A DNA stretch of 49,718 nucleotides from Pseudomonadota bacterium (GTDB taxonomy: Bacteria > Pseudomonadota > Gammaproteobacteria > Burkholderiales > Burkholderiaceae_C), in NCBI GenBank assembly GCA_020161215.1, contig JAIUOM010000015.1, forward strand, positions 1-49,718, in the 5' to 3' direction. A program made the translations under genes and the position numbers. This document shows positions 16,157 to 24,131 of this stretch, in pieces. Within the stretch, counting starts at the first letter, position 1. Each line of letters starts with the position of its first letter. The notes below the pieces were generated by a model that worked only from the letters and a program-made list of their open reading frames with translations, had not been told where the DNA came from and did not search any database.

Positions 16157-17209
16157 ATGATCGTGGAACGCAACCTGCCCCTGCAGCCGCTCAACAGTTT
16201 CGGTATCGCGGCGCGCGCCGGCGAGCTGGTGCGGGTGCGCGGCGAGGCCGACCTGCGCGCCGTGCTGGCCGACCCCGAGTTGGCCGCGCAACCCAAATTC
16301 GTGCTCGGCGGCGGCAGCAACATCGTGCTGACCGGCGACGTGCGCGCCCTGGTGCTGAAGGTGGAAGTGGCCGGCCGCCGCGTGCTGGAGCAGACCGACC
16401 GCCACACCCTCGTCGAGGCCGGCGCCGGCGAGAACTGGCACGACGTCGTCACCTGGACGCTGGACCAGGACCTGCCCGGCCTGGAAAACCTGGCCCTGAT
16501 CCCCGGCACCGTGGGCGCCAGCCCGGTGCAGAACATCGGCGCCTACGGGGTCGAGCTGCAAGACCGCTTTCATGAGCTGGACGCCATCGACCTGCAGACC
16601 GGCGAGGTGTTCACCCTGGACGCCGCCCAATGCGGCTTTGGCTACCGCGATTCGGTGTTCAAGCACACGGCCGCCACGCCGGGTGATTTCGGTCTGGCTG
16701 GCCGGGCACTGATCCTGCGGGTGCGCCTGGCCTTGCCCAGGGCCTGGCAGCCCGAACTGAGCTACCTGGACCTGGCGCGCAAGGCGCAGGAAGCGGGCAC
16801 GGCGCAGCCCAGCGCGCGCCAGATTGGCGACTGGGTGGTCGAGATCCGCCGCGCCAAGCTGCCCGACCCGGCCGTCATCGGCAACGCCGGCAGCTTCTTC
16901 AAGAACCCGACCGTGACCCCGGAGCAGTGCGCCGACATCATCGGCCGCGACCCCAAGCTGGTGCACTACCCCATGCCCGACGGCAGCGTCAAGCTGGCCG
17001 CCGGCTGGCTGATCGACGCCTGTGGCTGGCGCGGCAAGCGGGTGGGCAACGCCGGCGTGTACGACAAGCAGGCGCTGGTGCTGGTCAACCGCGGCGGCCC
17101 CGAGCAGCCGGCCACCGGTGGCGAGGTGATGACCCTGGCCAAGGCCATCCAGACCAGCGTGTACGAGCGCTTCGGCATCCGCCTGGAGCCGGAACCGGTC
17201 GTCGTCTGA
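16157..17209 (+). CDS. murB: UDP-N-acetylenolpyruvoylglucosamine reductase
   Basis: A 350-residue cytoplasmic FAD enzyme that reduces UDP-GlcNAc-enolpyruvate to UDP-MurNAc with NADPH in peptidoglycan synthesis. Motifs: NSFGIAARAGELV at the start, the FAD site LGGGSNIVL, IPGTVGASPVQNIGAYGVEL, and NAGSFFKNP with the serine that donates the proton. Length and the inserted YRDSVFK loop match the E. coli type I enzyme (342 residues). The ATG directly abuts the 10-bp palindrome GACAATTGTC (16145-16154). Confidence 0.96.
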   Translation: MIVERNLPLQPLNSFGIAARAGELVRVRGEADLRAVLADPELAAQPKFVLGGGSNIVLTGDVRALVLKVEVAGRRVLEQTDRHTLVEAGAGENWHDVVTWTLDQDLPGLENLALIPGTVGASPVQNIGAYGVELQDRFHELDAIDLQTGEVFTLDAAQCGFGYRDSVFKHTAATPGDFGLAGRALILRVRLALPRAWQPELSYLDLARKAQEAGTAQPSARQIGDWVVEIRRAKLPDPAVIGNAGSFFKNPTVTPEQCADIIGRDPKLVHYPMPDGSVKLAAGWLIDACGWRGKRVGNAGVYDKQALVLVNRGGPEQPATGGEVMTLAKAIQTSVYERFGIRLEPEPVVV

Positions 17210-17228
17210 GCGGCCGACGACACGCGGC

Positions 17229-17699
17229 GTGCACCGAGCCATGCGGGCCATCGAGTTTTTCCGCCTGCGCCGCGTGCGCGACAAACCTCGGGCCTTGGCC
17301 GCCATCGCGGCGCACGCCGGGCTCAGCCCGCCCGAAGCCCTGCGCGTGCTGCACGCGGCCGTGGGGGGCGGCCGGCCGGTGCTGCATCTGCCGGACGACG
17401 CGGCGGCGCGCGCCTGCATCCTGGCCTTGGTGCCGACCGGCTTCGTGGCGCGCTTTGCGTTGGCGGGCGACGGTGATTTGGCCCAGGCCGTCGCCGCCGC
17501 CCTCCTGCAGGCGCGGCTGCCGCCGGCGGTGAGTGACGCCGCCGGCGCCTTGCTGCTGGCCGGCGAGCCGGCGGCCGCGCTGGAGTATGGCCTGCTGCAT
17601 CTGCGCGCGCATGCCGCGCCAGCCGACGCTGCTCGCGCGCTGCTGGAGCGCACGGCCACCGAGGTGGGCCTGATGGTGGGCGTGCCCAGTCGGGCGTGA
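17229..17699 (+). CDS. Hypothetical Ala/Leu-rich protein
   Basis: A 156-residue frame starting 19 bp after murB in the same direction, with a GTG at 17229 or ATG at 17241 as start. It has no signal peptide, no membrane segment and no motif that I recognise. It is rich in alanine and leucine and probably all-helical (AALAAIAAH..., ALLERTATEVG). The high GC of the region makes chance open frames likely, so it is supported mainly by position and the absence of a competing gene. It may be a lineage-specific protein co-transcribed with murB. Confidence 0.45.
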   Translation: MHRAMRAIEFFRLRRVRDKPRALAAIAAHAGLSPPEALRVLHAAVGGGRPVLHLPDDAAARACILALVPTGFVARFALAGDGDLAQAVAAALLQARLPPAVSDAAGALLLAGEPAAALEYGLLHLRAHAAPADAARALLERTATEVGLMVGVPSRA

Positions 17700-17753
17700 C
17701 GGCGCCGAAGCCGCCGCCCGGCTGCGGACGTCGGTGGCGCTTTGATATCGATG

Positions 17754-17850
17754 GGCGTTCAAGCCACAAGAACCGCTCAGGCTGAGCTTGTCGAAGCCCG
17801 GGACAGCGTTTCGACAAGCTCAACGCGAACGGTTGATATTTTTGAACGCC
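17754..17850. repeat. Nested REP-like palindromic repeat
   Basis: GAGCTTGTCGAA (about 17784-17795) and TTCGACAAGCTC (17810-17821) are inverted copies around GCCCGGGACAGC. The arms extend through AACCGCTCAG and ACGCGAACGGTT. Outside them, GGCGTTCAA (17754-17762) and TTGAACGCC (17842-17850) form a second inverted pair. The GAGCTTGTCGAA core is one I recall as a widespread dispersed repeat in proteobacteria. It lies upstream of the YnfA-family gene. Confidence 0.6.
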
Positions 17851-17896
17851 TTTTGGTATGAGGCACCATGAGGCCCCCGCCCACCAGGGAAATTTC

Positions 17897-18226
17897 GTGG
17901 AACTTCTGCGCTTGGGTCTTCTTTTTGCCGTCACCGCCGTGGCGGAAATCATCGGCTGCTATTTGCCCTGGTTGGTCATCCGGCAGGGCAAAAGCGCGTG
18001 GCTGTTGCTGCCCGCCGCGCTGTCGCTGGCGCTGTTTGCCTGGTTGCTGACCTTGCACCCGAGCGCCGCCGGACGGACCTACGCCGCTTACGGCGGCATG
18101 TACATCGCCGTGGCTCTGCTCTGGCTGCGCGTCGTCGACGGCGTGGCCTTGACCCGTTGGGACGTGGTGGGCGCCGGCACCGCGCTGGTGGGCATGGCCA
18201 TCATTGCCTTGCAGCCGCCGGCCTGA
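17897..18226 (+). CDS. ynfA: UPF0060/YnfA family membrane protein
   Basis: A 109-residue, four-span inner-membrane protein. The start is taken at GTG 17897 ([25 protein letters not shown]) because it gives the family's normal length and has AGGGA upstream; ATGs at 17858 and 17868 would add a non-family leader. Family motifs: [36 protein letters not shown] and [15 protein letters not shown]. YnfA proteins resemble small multidrug-resistance-type transporters, but the substrate is uncertain. Confidence 0.88.
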   Translation: MELLRLGLLFAVTAVAEIIGCYLPWLVIRQGKSAWLLLPAALSLALFAWLLTLHPSAAGRTYAAYGGMYIAVALLWLRVVDGVALTRWDVVGAGTALVGMAIIALQPPA

Positions 18227-18320
18227 CGCCCCTGCGCGAGCCGATGGCTCTTCGTCAGGCCGGCACCGTGCCGCAACTGGGCTTCAAGTTGGATCTGGCG
18301 TTCTACCCACTTCCTGCGCG

Positions 18321-18398
18321 CAAGCCCCGGCGATCGTCGCGCGCGATCTGCCGCGCGACGCCGAGTGGGTCAAGAAGGCCGGGGCGACGGTGGACTGA
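18321..18398 (+). pseudogene. Possible 3' remnant of a Bug/TctC gene
   Basis: In one frame this reads ...APAIVARDLPRDAEWVKKAGATVD followed by a stop, which resembles the C-terminal helix and last strand of Bug (TctC-like) binding proteins. There is no matching sequence upstream in the same frame, so only a tail would survive. It overlaps the 3' end of the convergent MFS gene by 29 bp. The match is short and could be chance. Confidence 0.2.
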
Positions 18399-19653
18399 AC
18401 ACCGCCGCGCCGCGCCTGCTGCGCCAGAACAGCCAGCTGACGATGCTCAGGTTCAGCAGGTTCCAGCCGATGCCGTTCAGGAACGCGGCGCGGTAGCTGC
18501 CGGTCAGATCGAACACCCAGCCCGACATCCAGCCGCCCAGCGCCATGCCGATCAACGAGGCCATGATCACGGCGCCGACCCGCGCGCCGGCCTCACGGGC
18601 CGGGAAATGCTCGCGCACGATGATGGCGTAGGACGGCACGATGCCGCCCTGGAACAGCCCGAACAGCGCCGACACCACGTACAGCGGCACCAGCCCGTCA
18701 AAAGGCAGAAACAGCAGCAGCGCCACGCCTTGCAGGGCCGAGCCCAGCAGCAGGGTGCGGATGCCGCCGATGTGGTCGCAGATCCAGCCCGACACCAGCC
18801 GGCTGACGATGCCGGTGGCCAGCATCAGCGACAGCATTTCGGCCCCGCGTGCCGCGCCATAGCCCAAATCGGTGCAGTAGGCCACGATGTGCACCTGCGG
18901 CATGGCCATGGCCACGCAACAGGCGACGGCGGCCACGCACAGCAGCCATTGCGCGTGGGCCGGCGGCAGGCCGAACGGCAGCGGGATCGGCGCCACGCGG
19001 GCCACGCCGGCGCCGGCGCCGGTGGTGGCGGTCGGCGCGGGCTCCTGCGCGATGGCCGGCGGGCGCTGGCGCATGCGCAGCGCCAGCACGGCCATGCCCA
19101 GGCCGCAGAACAGGCCCAGCGCGATGTAGGTCGGTCGCCAGCCGACGGTTGAAATGCCCCATTGCGCCAAGGGCGGCCAGACGGTGCCGGCGATGTAGTT
19201 GCCGCTGGCGCACAGCGCCACGGCGATGCCGCGCCTTCGGTTCCACCACAGGCTGGTGTCGGCCATCAGCGGCGCGAAGGTGCTGGCGCCGCCCAACAGG
19301 CCGAGCAACAGGCCGTGCGCCAGCCCAAACACCCAGATGTTGGGCGCCAGGCCGGCCAGCACGAAGCCGGCGCAGACGGCGGCGGCGCCAACCCACAGCA
19401 CCGGGGTGATGCCCCAGCGGTCGGCCCATTTGCCGGCCCACACGCCGCCCACGCCCAGGCAGATCATCATGGCGGTGTAGGGCAGGGAGGCGTCGGCGCG
19501 GCTGATGCCGAATTCGCGCTGCACCTCGGGCAGCACCACCGACACCACGTACATGCTGCTGTTGCCCAGCATCACCAGCAGCACCGTGACCACCAGGCGC
19601 CAGGCGGCGGTGCGCGAATCGATCAGGCTGGCGTCGGCGGGGCGGTCGGTCAT
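18370..19653 (-). CDS. MFS transporter
   Basis: A 427-residue major facilitator with about 12 membrane segments. The MFS motif between TM2 and TM3 is seen as GKWADRWG, and TM4/5 has the glycine-rich GLAHGLLLGLLGGASTFAP. A central loop rich in Pro/Ala/Thr (about 195-220) separates the two halves. The general look (SLWWNRRRGIAVALCASGNYIAG, REHFPAREAGARVG) is that of the oxalate/formate-antiporter or monocarboxylate-type group. The ATG at 19653 (MTDRPADASL) is chosen over an upstream in-frame start. It lies downstream of the nadC operon in the same direction, but 273 bp with two repeats separate them. Confidence 0.87.
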   Translation of the reverse strand: MTDRPADASLIDSRTAAWRLVVTVLLVMLGNSSMYVVSVVLPEVQREFGISRADASLPYTAMMICLGVGGVWAGKWADRWGITPVLWVGAAAVCAGFVLAGLAPNIWVFGLAHGLLLGLLGGASTFAPLMADTSLWWNRRRGIAVALCASGNYIAGTVWPPLAQWGISTVGWRPTYIALGLFCGLGMAVLALRMRQRPPAIAQEPAPTATTGAGAGVARVAPIPLPFGLPPAHAQWLLCVAAVACCVAMAMPQVHIVAYCTDLGYGAARGAEMLSLMLATGIVSRLVSGWICDHIGGIRTLLLGSALQGVALLLFLPFDGLVPLYVVSALFGLFQGGIVPSYAIIVREHFPAREAGARVGAVIMASLIGMALGGWMSGWVFDLTGSYRAAFLNGIGWNLLNLSIVSWLFWRSRRGAAVFSPPSPRPS

Positions 19654-19719
19654 GCGGCGCAGCGTAGCACGGGGGCGGCCGGCGTGACGCCGGTGGCATT
19701 TCATGGCGACTTTGGGGCC

Positions 19720-19763
19720 TTGGTCGGCGCCCACAAAGCCTGATCAGCTATTGTTTCAGGAGC
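19720..19763 (+). repeat. Dispersed intergenic repeat, family A copy 3
   Basis: TTGGTCGGCGCCCACAAAGC plus CTGA starts the copy, followed by CAGCTATTG and TTTCAGGAGC. The first 24 bases are repeated with one mismatch 133 bp downstream (19853-19876), making a local direct repeat. Confidence 0.7.
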
Positions 19764-19852
19764 AACTCGCCGACCGGGAGGTGGCTGGCGGCCCGGTGGG
19801 TGCAGCCGGCGGGCCCCGGTCCAAATCCCGAGGTTTGGGGTCATTTTGGCCG

Positions 19853-19896
19853 TTGGTCGGCGCCCACAAAACCTGAGTTGCTACTCTTTTAGGAGC
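19853..19896 (+). repeat. Dispersed intergenic repeat, family A copy 4
   Basis: This is the second copy of the local direct repeat: 23 of 24 bases match copy 3, followed by TTGCTACTCTTTTAGGAGC in place of the GCTATTG..CAGGAGC segment. It lies just downstream of the Bug gene stop on the minus strand. Confidence 0.7.
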
Positions 19897-19926
19897 TCGC
19901 GGAGCGCCCCCCAGGCGCCGCTGTCT

Positions 19927-20919
19927 TCAATCGGCCGTCAGCCCGATGCGCTTGGCGATCTCGGCAAAGCGGTCGATGTCGGCATCCACGATCTTCTTGA
20001 ACGCGGCGGGGCCGTCGTGGGCCGGGGTGTAGCCCAGCTCGTTCAGGGTTTTCTGCACGTCCTCGCGGGCCATGATCTTGGCGATGCCCTCGTACTGGCG
20101 GTTTTGCACTTCCACCGGCGTGCCCTTGGGCGCCAGCAGGCCGTGCCATTGGCTCAGCTCGTAGCCGGGCAGGCCTTGCTCGGCCACGGTGGGCACGTCG
20201 GGCAGGTTGCGGTAGCGCTCCTTGGAGGTGATGGCCAGCGCGCGCAGCTTGCCGCTCTTGATCAGCGGCATGGCGCTGGAGACGGTGACAAAGCCGACCG
20301 GGGTCTGGCCGCCGGCGACGTCGGTCAGGGCCGGCCCGCAACCCTTGTAGGGCACGTGCACCATGTTGACCTTGGCCTGCAGGTTGATCTGCGCGCCGGC
20401 CAGGTGCTGCGGCGTGCCGCTGCCGCAGGAGCCGAAGGAAACCGGGTTTTTATCGGGCTTGGCGGCGGCCATCAGATCGCCGAAGCTCTTGTACGGCGAA
20501 TTGGCCGGCACGATGACCACGGTGGCGATGTAGGCGATGTTGATGATCGGCACGAAGTCGGTCTTGGGGTCGAACGGCATTGACTTGAACACGCCGGGGT
20601 TGACCGCGAACGAGCTGTTGACCATCAGCAGGGTGGTGCCGTCGGCCGGCCGGCCGGCGGCGTAGCGCGCGCCCACGTTGCCGCTGGCGCCGGGGCGGTT
20701 CTCGACCACCGAGGTGCGGCCCATCACCTCTTGCGTGTGCGCGCCGATCAGGCGCGCCAGCATGTCGGTGCCGCCACCGGGCGGAAAGGTGACGGTGATT
20801 TCCAGCGGCCGGGTCGGGGCGCCGCCGGTCTGGGCCAGCGCCGGCGCGGTCGCGCCAGCGCCAAGCAGGGCCACGAGCGACAGGGCGCGACAGAATTGTT
20901 TGCGGGTGATGTGCGACAT
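19927..20919 (-). CDS. Bug/TctC-type tripartite tricarboxylate transporter binding protein
   Basis: A 330-residue periplasmic protein with a signal peptide ending ...APALAQ (about 1-30). Family motifs: ITVTFPPGGGTDMLARLI, VVENRPGASGNVGA, the MPFDPKTDFVPI segment and VPYKGCGPALTDV. Bug proteins bind carboxylates or similar small molecules for TctAB permeases; most are orphan, as here. It starts 17 bp after the stop of the PhnN-phosphorylase fusion and is the last gene of the nadC operon, so a link to pyridine carboxylate or nucleotide precursors is possible but only inferred. Confidence 0.93.
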   Translation of the reverse strand: MSHITRKQFCRALSLVALLGAGATAPALAQTGGAPTRPLEITVTFPPGGGTDMLARLIGAHTQEVMGRTSVVENRPGASGNVGARYAAGRPADGTTLLMVNSSFAVNPGVFKSMPFDPKTDFVPIINIAYIATVVIVPANSPYKSFGDLMAAAKPDKNPVSFGSCGSGTPQHLAGAQINLQAKVNMVHVPYKGCGPALTDVAGGQTPVGFVTVSSAMPLIKSGKLRALAITSKERYRNLPDVPTVAEQGLPGYELSQWHGLLAPKGTPVEVQNRQYEGIAKIMAREDVQKTLNELGYTPAHDGPAAFKKIVDADIDRFAEIAKRIGLTAD

Positions 20920-20936
20920 GGCTTTGTCCTTGGTGG

Positions 20937-22979
20937 TTAGGCGAGAAGGTGAAGGCCCGGATCGGATTGCGCCAGGGTGGCGGCCGACTCGAGATCGGTG
21001 GCGGAGCTTGAGTGGATAACGTAGAGCTCCTGCCCCGCGTGGACCGGCGTGCCGGCTCGGTACACCAGATCGATACCGGCGCTCTTGTCGTTGGGGGCGC
21101 CGGCGCGTCGCGCGATCTCGGTGATGCGCGCGATGTGCAGCTCGGCCCCGGGTGCGGCGCGCTGGGCCCGCACGGTGTGGGTCAGGGCGCCGGGCAGCAC
21201 TGGCGGCTGGCGCCGGCCCTGGGCGTCGACGATTTCGTCGAGCTTGCGGCGCGCCGCGCCGTTGCGCAGCAACTCCCAGGCGCGCGCCAGGCCCTGCTCG
21301 GCGTTGCCGATGGCCGGGTCCCAGGCCAGGATGCGGCTGGCGAAGAACAGCGCCTTGTCGCGCAGATCGGGCGGGGCATCGGTGGCGTTGTCGAGCACGC
21401 GCAGCACGTCGCGCGCCTCCAGCGCCGGGCCGATGCCGCGGCCAATCGGCGCGGCGCCGTCCGTGGCGTGGGCTTCGATGGTCAGCCCGACCTGGCGGCC
21501 CACCGTTTCGAACAGGCGCGCCAGCTCCAGCCCTTCGTCGCGGCTCTTGAGCTTGGCCTGCGGGCCGTAGGGCAGATCGACAATCACATGGGTGGAGCCG
21601 GCCGAGAGCTTCTTGGACAGGATCGAGGCCACCGACCAGCGCCCCGAGTCGATGCCCAGTGGCCCGGTGATGGTGTTCATCACGTCGTCCAGCACGGTGT
21701 GGTTCAGGCGCCCGTTCCAGGCCACGCAGCCGCGCGTGCGCTCGACCACGCCGCGCAGCTGCTCGGCCGTCAGATCGACCTTGGCCAGCACCTCCATGGC
21801 ATCGGCGGTGCCGGCCGCCGAGGTGATGGCGCGCGAGGAAGTCTTGGGAATCGCCAGCCCATGCGCCGCCACGATCGGAATCACGATTAGGGTGATGCGG
21901 CTGCCGGGAATGCCGCCCATGGAATGCTTGTCCACCACGATGGGCTCGGGCCAGGCCACGCGGCGCATGAAGCCGGCGCGCACGCGCGCCAGCGCCGCCA
22001 CCTCGTCGTCGCTCAGGTGGTGCGAGGCGGCCACCAGGAAGGCCGCCACCTCGCCCGGCGGGTAGCGGCCCTGCATGATGTCGGTCAGCAGCACGCGGTA
22101 CTGCGCCTCGTCCAGCTCGGTGCCGCCCAGCTTGGCGCGCAGCAGGGCGCGGCTTTCCGGCGCCGGGGTGCGGTGGATGCCGACCGAGGCGCCCTCGGGC
22201 AGGCCCAGGTCCTCGAAGGCCTGGCGCGACAGGCCGATCTGGTCGGCCGCCAGGGCCGGCTGGGTGCCGGCCACATGCACGTTGGCACGGATGCTGCGCC
22301 CCTCGCCGACGATGTCGATGCGGTCCGGGCCCAGGTAGTCGTGCGCGCCGATCACGCTGTCGGCGGGCAGGTAGGCGATGTGCTCGCGCCAGGTGTCGAT
22401 CGGGTAGGGCACCACGCGCAGCCGCCGCGCCACGCCTTCCAGCGCGGCGATCAGGCGTTCCACGCCCTGCTCGACGCTGCCGTTGTTGGCCACGTGCAGG
22501 GTCTCGACGCCGGGCACCTCGGGCACCTCGACGGCGCGCGCCAGGCGGGCGGCGATCTCGGCTTCGCTCTCGCGGCCGCGCTCGCCCAGGCGGGCTTCGA
22601 CATGACCGCGGTCGGCGCTGATGCTGAGCATCACCAGGCGCTCGACCCGGGTGGCCAGGCGCCTGATGGTGGCGCGCGAGCCGTTGGCGACGACGTGGCG
22701 GCCGGCGCGCAAGGCGTCGGACAGCTCGGCCGGCAGGCCGTAGCGCAGCCCGTGCGCGGACCAGGTCAGCAGGAAGCCGCCGGCCTGCTCGCGGGCCTCG
22801 AAAGCCGCTTCGGTGGCGGCCAGATGCTGCTCGCCGCCGGCGTCGGCCGGCCGTGTGATGACGCGCTGCGCGAACACGTAGCGCGCGTCGGCGGCGAGCC
22901 GCGCGCGCGCGCCGTCGATCAGCGTGTCCTTGCCGACGCCACTGGGGCCGACGATGAGAAAAAAGACCCCTGGGCGCAT
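20937..22979 (-). CDS. Fusion: ribose 1,5-bisphosphate kinase (PhnN) + AMP-phosphorylase/type-2 thymidine phosphorylase
   Basis: A 680-residue two-domain protein. Residues 1-185 are PhnN-like (guanylate-kinase fold): Walker A GPSGVGKD (11-18), RVITRPADAGGEQH and the LERGRESEAEIAARL-type lid region. PhnN converts ribose 1,5-bisphosphate and ATP to PRPP. Residues 190-680 match the archaeal AMP phosphorylase/type-2 thymidine phosphorylase family: an N-terminal beta domain (about 188-270), then DKHSMGGIPGSR (350-361) and SSRAITSAAGTAD (381-393), which differ from the classical DeoA sequence at the nucleoside/phosphate site. AMP phosphorylases release ribose 1,5-bisphosphate from NMPs, the substrate of PhnN, so the two halves could run consecutive steps. 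It is 10 bp after nadC. No C-P lyase genes are nearby. The activity of the second half (NMP or thymidine) must be tested. Confidence 0.9.
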   Translation of the reverse strand: MRPGVFFLIVGPSGVGKDTLIDGARARLAADARYVFAQRVITRPADAGGEQHLAATEAAFEAREQAGGFLLTWSAHGLRYGLPAELSDALRAGRHVVANGSRATIRRLATRVERLVMLSISADRGHVEARLGERGRESEAEIAARLARAVEVPEVPGVETLHVANNGSVEQGVERLIAALEGVARRLRVVPYPIDTWREHIAYLPADSVIGAHDYLGPDRIDIVGEGRSIRANVHVAGTQPALAADQIGLSRQAFEDLGLPEGASVGIHRTPAPESRALLRAKLGGTELDEAQYRVLLTDIMQGRYPPGEVAAFLVAASHHLSDDEVAALARVRAGFMRRVAWPEPIVVDKHSMGGIPGSRITLIVIPIVAAHGLAIPKTSSRAITSAAGTADAMEVLAKVDLTAEQLRGVVERTRGCVAWNGRLNHTVLDDVMNTITGPLGIDSGRWSVASILSKKLSAGSTHVIVDLPYGPQAKLKSRDEGLELARLFETVGRQVGLTIEAHATDGAAPIGRGIGPALEARDVLRVLDNATDAPPDLRDKALFFASRILAWDPAIGNAEQGLARAWELLRNGAARRKLDEIVDAQGRRQPPVLPGALTHTVRAQRAAPGAELHIARITEIARRAGAPNDKSAGIDLVYRAGTPVHAGQELYVIHSSSATDLESAATLAQSDPGLHLLA

Positions 22980-22989
22980 GGGGGGCCGA

Positions 22990-23823
22990 TCAGGACTCGT
23001 CCAGGCCGATGTCCACCGCCGGCGCCGACTGCTGCGGGCGGCTGGTGGAGATGTAGTCGACGCCGGTTTCGGCGATCGGGCGGATGGTTTCCATGCGGAT
23101 GCCGCCGGAAGCCTCCAGCTTGGCGCGGCCGGCCACCAGCTTGACCGCCTCGGCCATGTCCGGCACCGACATGTTGTCGAGCATGATCACGTCCACGTTG
23201 GCGGCCACGGCCTCGCGCACCTGGTCCAGGCGGTCGCATTCGACTTCCAGCTTGGTCAGCACCGGCAGCAGCCGGCGCGCGCGCTCGACGGCCTTGGCGA
23301 TGCCGCCGCAGACGGCGATGTGGTTGTCCTTGATCATCACGCCGCCGTCCAGGCCCAGGCGGTGGTTCAGCGCGCCGCCGCAGGAAGAGGCGTGTTTTTC
23401 GAGCATGCGCAGACCGGGCGTGGTCTTGCGGGTGTCGATCAGGCGCGCGTGGGTGCCGCGGATGGCCTCCACGTAGCGCGCCGTTTCGGTGGCGATGCCG
23501 CTCATGCGCTGGATGATGTTCAGCGCCGTGCGCTCGGTGGTCAGGATGCTGCGCGCGGCGCCGCGCACGTCCAGCAGCCTGGCGCCTTTTTCCACCCGGG
23601 CGCCGTCGCGCACCAGCGCCGACACCTCAAGGCTCGGGTCGTAGCGCTTGAACACCGCGGCGGCCACGTCGATGCCGGCGATGACGATGGATTCACGCGC
23701 GTTCATGTGGAAGGCGCCGACTTCGTCCGGCTCGATCATGACCTGGGCGGTCAGGTCGCAGGCGCCGATGTCCTCGGCAAGCCAGGTGTCGATCAGGCGT
23801 TGAATGACAAAAGGGTCGTACAT
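22990..23823 (-). CDS. nadC: Nicotinate-nucleotide pyrophosphorylase (carboxylating; quinolinate phosphoribosyltransferase)
   Basis: A 277-residue enzyme that joins quinolinate and PRPP to give nicotinate mononucleotide, CO2 and PPi in de novo NAD synthesis. Motifs: LAEDIGACDLTAQ, TERTALNIIQRMSGIAT, DTRKTTPGLRMLEKHAS, HRLGLDGGVMIKDNH, VECDRLDQVREA, DVIMLDNM and LEASGGI..ETIRPIAETGVDYIS. All are of the normal type II phosphoribosyltransferase form and length. It heads an operon with the PRPP-forming fusion protein and a Bug protein. The 308-bp upstream stretch holds strong inverted repeats that may be part of its leader. Confidence 0.96.
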   Translation of the reverse strand: MYDPFVIQRLIDTWLAEDIGACDLTAQVMIEPDEVGAFHMNARESIVIAGIDVAAAVFKRYDPSLEVSALVRDGARVEKGARLLDVRGAARSILTTERTALNIIQRMSGIATETARYVEAIRGTHARLIDTRKTTPGLRMLEKHASSCGGALNHRLGLDGGVMIKDNHIAVCGGIAKAVERARRLLPVLTKLEVECDRLDQVREAVAANVDVIMLDNMSVPDMAEAVKLVAGRAKLEASGGIRMETIRPIAETGVDYISTSRPQQSAPAVDIGLDES

Positions 23824-24131
23824 GAGAAGGCCTCGTTGCTGGTTTTTGGGATGCTGAGAATGTAAAGAGCGTTCTTAACGAATCTCAAAATCCAGCATTG
23901 GCGCGCCTTGGCGGCTTGTGCCGGAGCATTTGATTCATGGAACGCTCACTACATGAAATTGGGCTTGATTCTAGGGGGCAGGTGCCCGATCCCTGCACTG
24001 GGGTGAACCCTAGGGAGCTGTCTCGCAGACAGCTCCGTGGCGTATTTTTGTCCGTGCGCTTTGCCCTGGGCGCCGATCCGGCAGTGTTCTGCCCGGCCCT
24101 GAACGCAGGCGGGTGGCCCATGCCTGGCGGT
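23824..24131 (-). promoter_or_regulatory. nadC upstream region with nested inverted repeats
   Basis: This 308-bp stretch has no supported gene. It holds a perfect 10-bp stem with a 3-nt loop (GGAGCTGTCT and AGACAGCTCC at 24014-24036). Beside it, CTAGGG (23971-23976) pairs with the CCCTAG at 24008-24013. Read toward nadC these lie about 150-210 nt before the start codon, as expected for a structured leader or operator. A 17-codon frame with ATG (23885-23938, minus) could be a leader peptide, but there is no codon bias to support attenuation. No known riboswitch class is recognised. Confidence 0.4.

Noticed and set aside
23885-23938. 17-codon leader peptide gene before nadC
   Set aside because: No clear ribosome site and no run of regulatory codons; nothing in the peptide suggests attenuation.
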